A stretch of 60,230 nt of DNA from Acidobacteriota bacterium. GTDB lineage: Bacteria; Acidobacteriota; Terriglobia; Acidiferrales; UBA7541. Positions 59,880-60,230 of the stretch are shown in pieces. The stretch's first letter is position 1. Each line of letters opens with the position of its first letter. The notes below the pieces were generated by a model, which did no database searches, had not been told where the DNA came from, and was given only the letters and a program-made list of their open reading frames with translations. A program made the position numbers and the translations under genes. Where the stretch lies: NCBI GenBank assembly GCA_003225295.1, contig QHYZ01000092.1, forward strand, positions 1-60,230. Reading direction: 5' to 3'.

Positions 59880-60230
59880 TCAGTGAGCAGTTCCCTGCTG
59901 CTGCGGCACTTCACCCGCGGCGATATTGAAACCGCTGACTTGGATTACCGGGTGCGCACCGTGCAAATCGCCGGTTTCGTATGAAGCCGAGAGCATGCGT
60001 TCTTCCCCGGGTAGTAACGAAAAATAGTTGTCGTCCCAGAACACGGGAACCACATCCATATCGTCTTTTCTGTTCGCGAGCCGCAGACGAATCTGAAACG
60101 CGACGCTCGACGAAGCGTTCTTCACGCGTACATGCGCTTTGCCTTTCGAAGTTTCTGGCTTTTTCTCGACCAGCGCACTTGCCTGTAATTTGACCTGTGG
60201 CAGCGAAGCCAGTCCGGTCAGATCGCCGAA
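59880..60230 (-). CDS. C-terminal end of a glycoside hydrolase family 2-like protein (partial)
   Basis: Only the last ~116 codons are visible; the frame is open to the right window edge. The sequence VVPVFWDDNYFSLLPGEERML is typical of the C-terminal immunoglobulin-like domain of GH2 beta-mannosidases and exo-glucosaminidases, and the preceding FQIRLRLANRKD is the matching strand. No catalytic residues are in view, so the enzyme specificity is unknown. An internal ATG at 60125 is not the real start. Confidence 0.65.
   Translation of the reverse strand, partial: FGDLTGLASLPQVKLQASALVEKKPETSKGKAHVRVKNASSSVAFQIRLRLANRKDDMDVVPVFWDDNYFSLLPGEERMLSASYETGDLHGAHPVIQVSGFNIAAGEVPQQQGTAH

Noticed and set aside
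1-60230. tRNA, rRNA, CRISPR or transposon structures
   Set aside because: No cloverleaf with CCA end, no regular repeat-spacer series and no transposase or terminal repeats were seen by eye; a covariance-model search was not possible here.

Overview
The window looks like a chromosomal segment of a Gram-negative soil bacterium, most likely an Acidobacteriota (Terriglobia-like) genome. This rests on gene content: LPS and outer-membrane functions (LptE, an HldE-type nucleotidyltransferase, an MsbA-like exporter, SurA), type IV pilus ATPases, a CdnL/CarD regulator, a DUF465 protein, and secreted propeller-phosphoesterase, S15 and SGNH hydrolases. The DNA is moderately GC-rich by eye. I found no rRNA, tRNA, CRISPR array, insertion sequence or phage module. 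The phylum call is inference.

Layout. 1-7072 (minus): pilB-pilT-pilC-pilS-like-pilR-like, with the pilR-like gene running off the left edge. 7393-10988 (plus): a second membrane kinase and sigma-54 regulator pair of NtrY/NtrX type, divergent from pilB. 11229-11840: a secreted beta-barrel-like protein. 11909-17489 (minus): a housekeeping operon phoH-ybeY-CorC-like-S15 peptidase-era behind a recognisable promoter. 17647-20813: an SGNH hydrolase, a secreted unknown and a zinc-ribbon protein. 20814-21862: a patch with two adjacent broken genes, a secreted-protein remnant and rpsT (ribosomal protein S20). 21876-23597: a branched-chain aminotransferase and a YciI fusion. 23783-28135 (minus): two large exported proteins. 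28405-34225 (minus): holA, lptE, a catalytically degenerate Asd-like protein, pssA, psd, DUF465, rimI, tsaB. 34510-35031: carD/cdnL as a compact self-contained unit. 35580-38082 (minus): the 5-oxoprolinase genes pxpB-pxpC-pxpA, with a palindromic element inside pxpB. 38189-40818 (minus): an ankyrin protein and tsaD. 41047-44476: galU, fmdB-like, rsmI and a tandem VOC protein. 44535-52157 (minus): hldE-C, mfd, surA, a YhaM-like nuclease, dus and PilZ. 52227-57225 (plus): a hydrolase with a membrane tail, a geranylgeranyl-reductase-like flavoprotein and an MsbA-like ABC exporter. 57296-60230 (minus): an XRE regulator, a glycine-zipper protein, a class A beta-lactamase and the tail of a GH2-like glycosidase.

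How the parts fit. Much of the window serves the envelope: phospholipid synthesis (PssA, Psd), LPS transport and sugar supply (LptE, HldE-C, GalU, MsbA-like), outer-membrane folding (SurA) and pili (PilBTC with PilRS and a PilZ protein). A second theme is tRNA and ribosome maintenance (TsaB, TsaD, RimI, Dus, RsmI, YbeY, Era).

Several promoters can be read directly as TTGNNN, a 16-17 bp spacer and TANNNT. The -10 boxes are often weak, which fits a genome that encodes CdnL/CarD.

I found no convincing new multi-gene system. The most interesting signals are a palindromic element inserted in frame in pxpB, a disrupted rpsT whose expression signals look intact, a symmetric divergent promoter between the fmdB-like gene and rsmI, and an Asd-like protein that has lost its catalytic residues.
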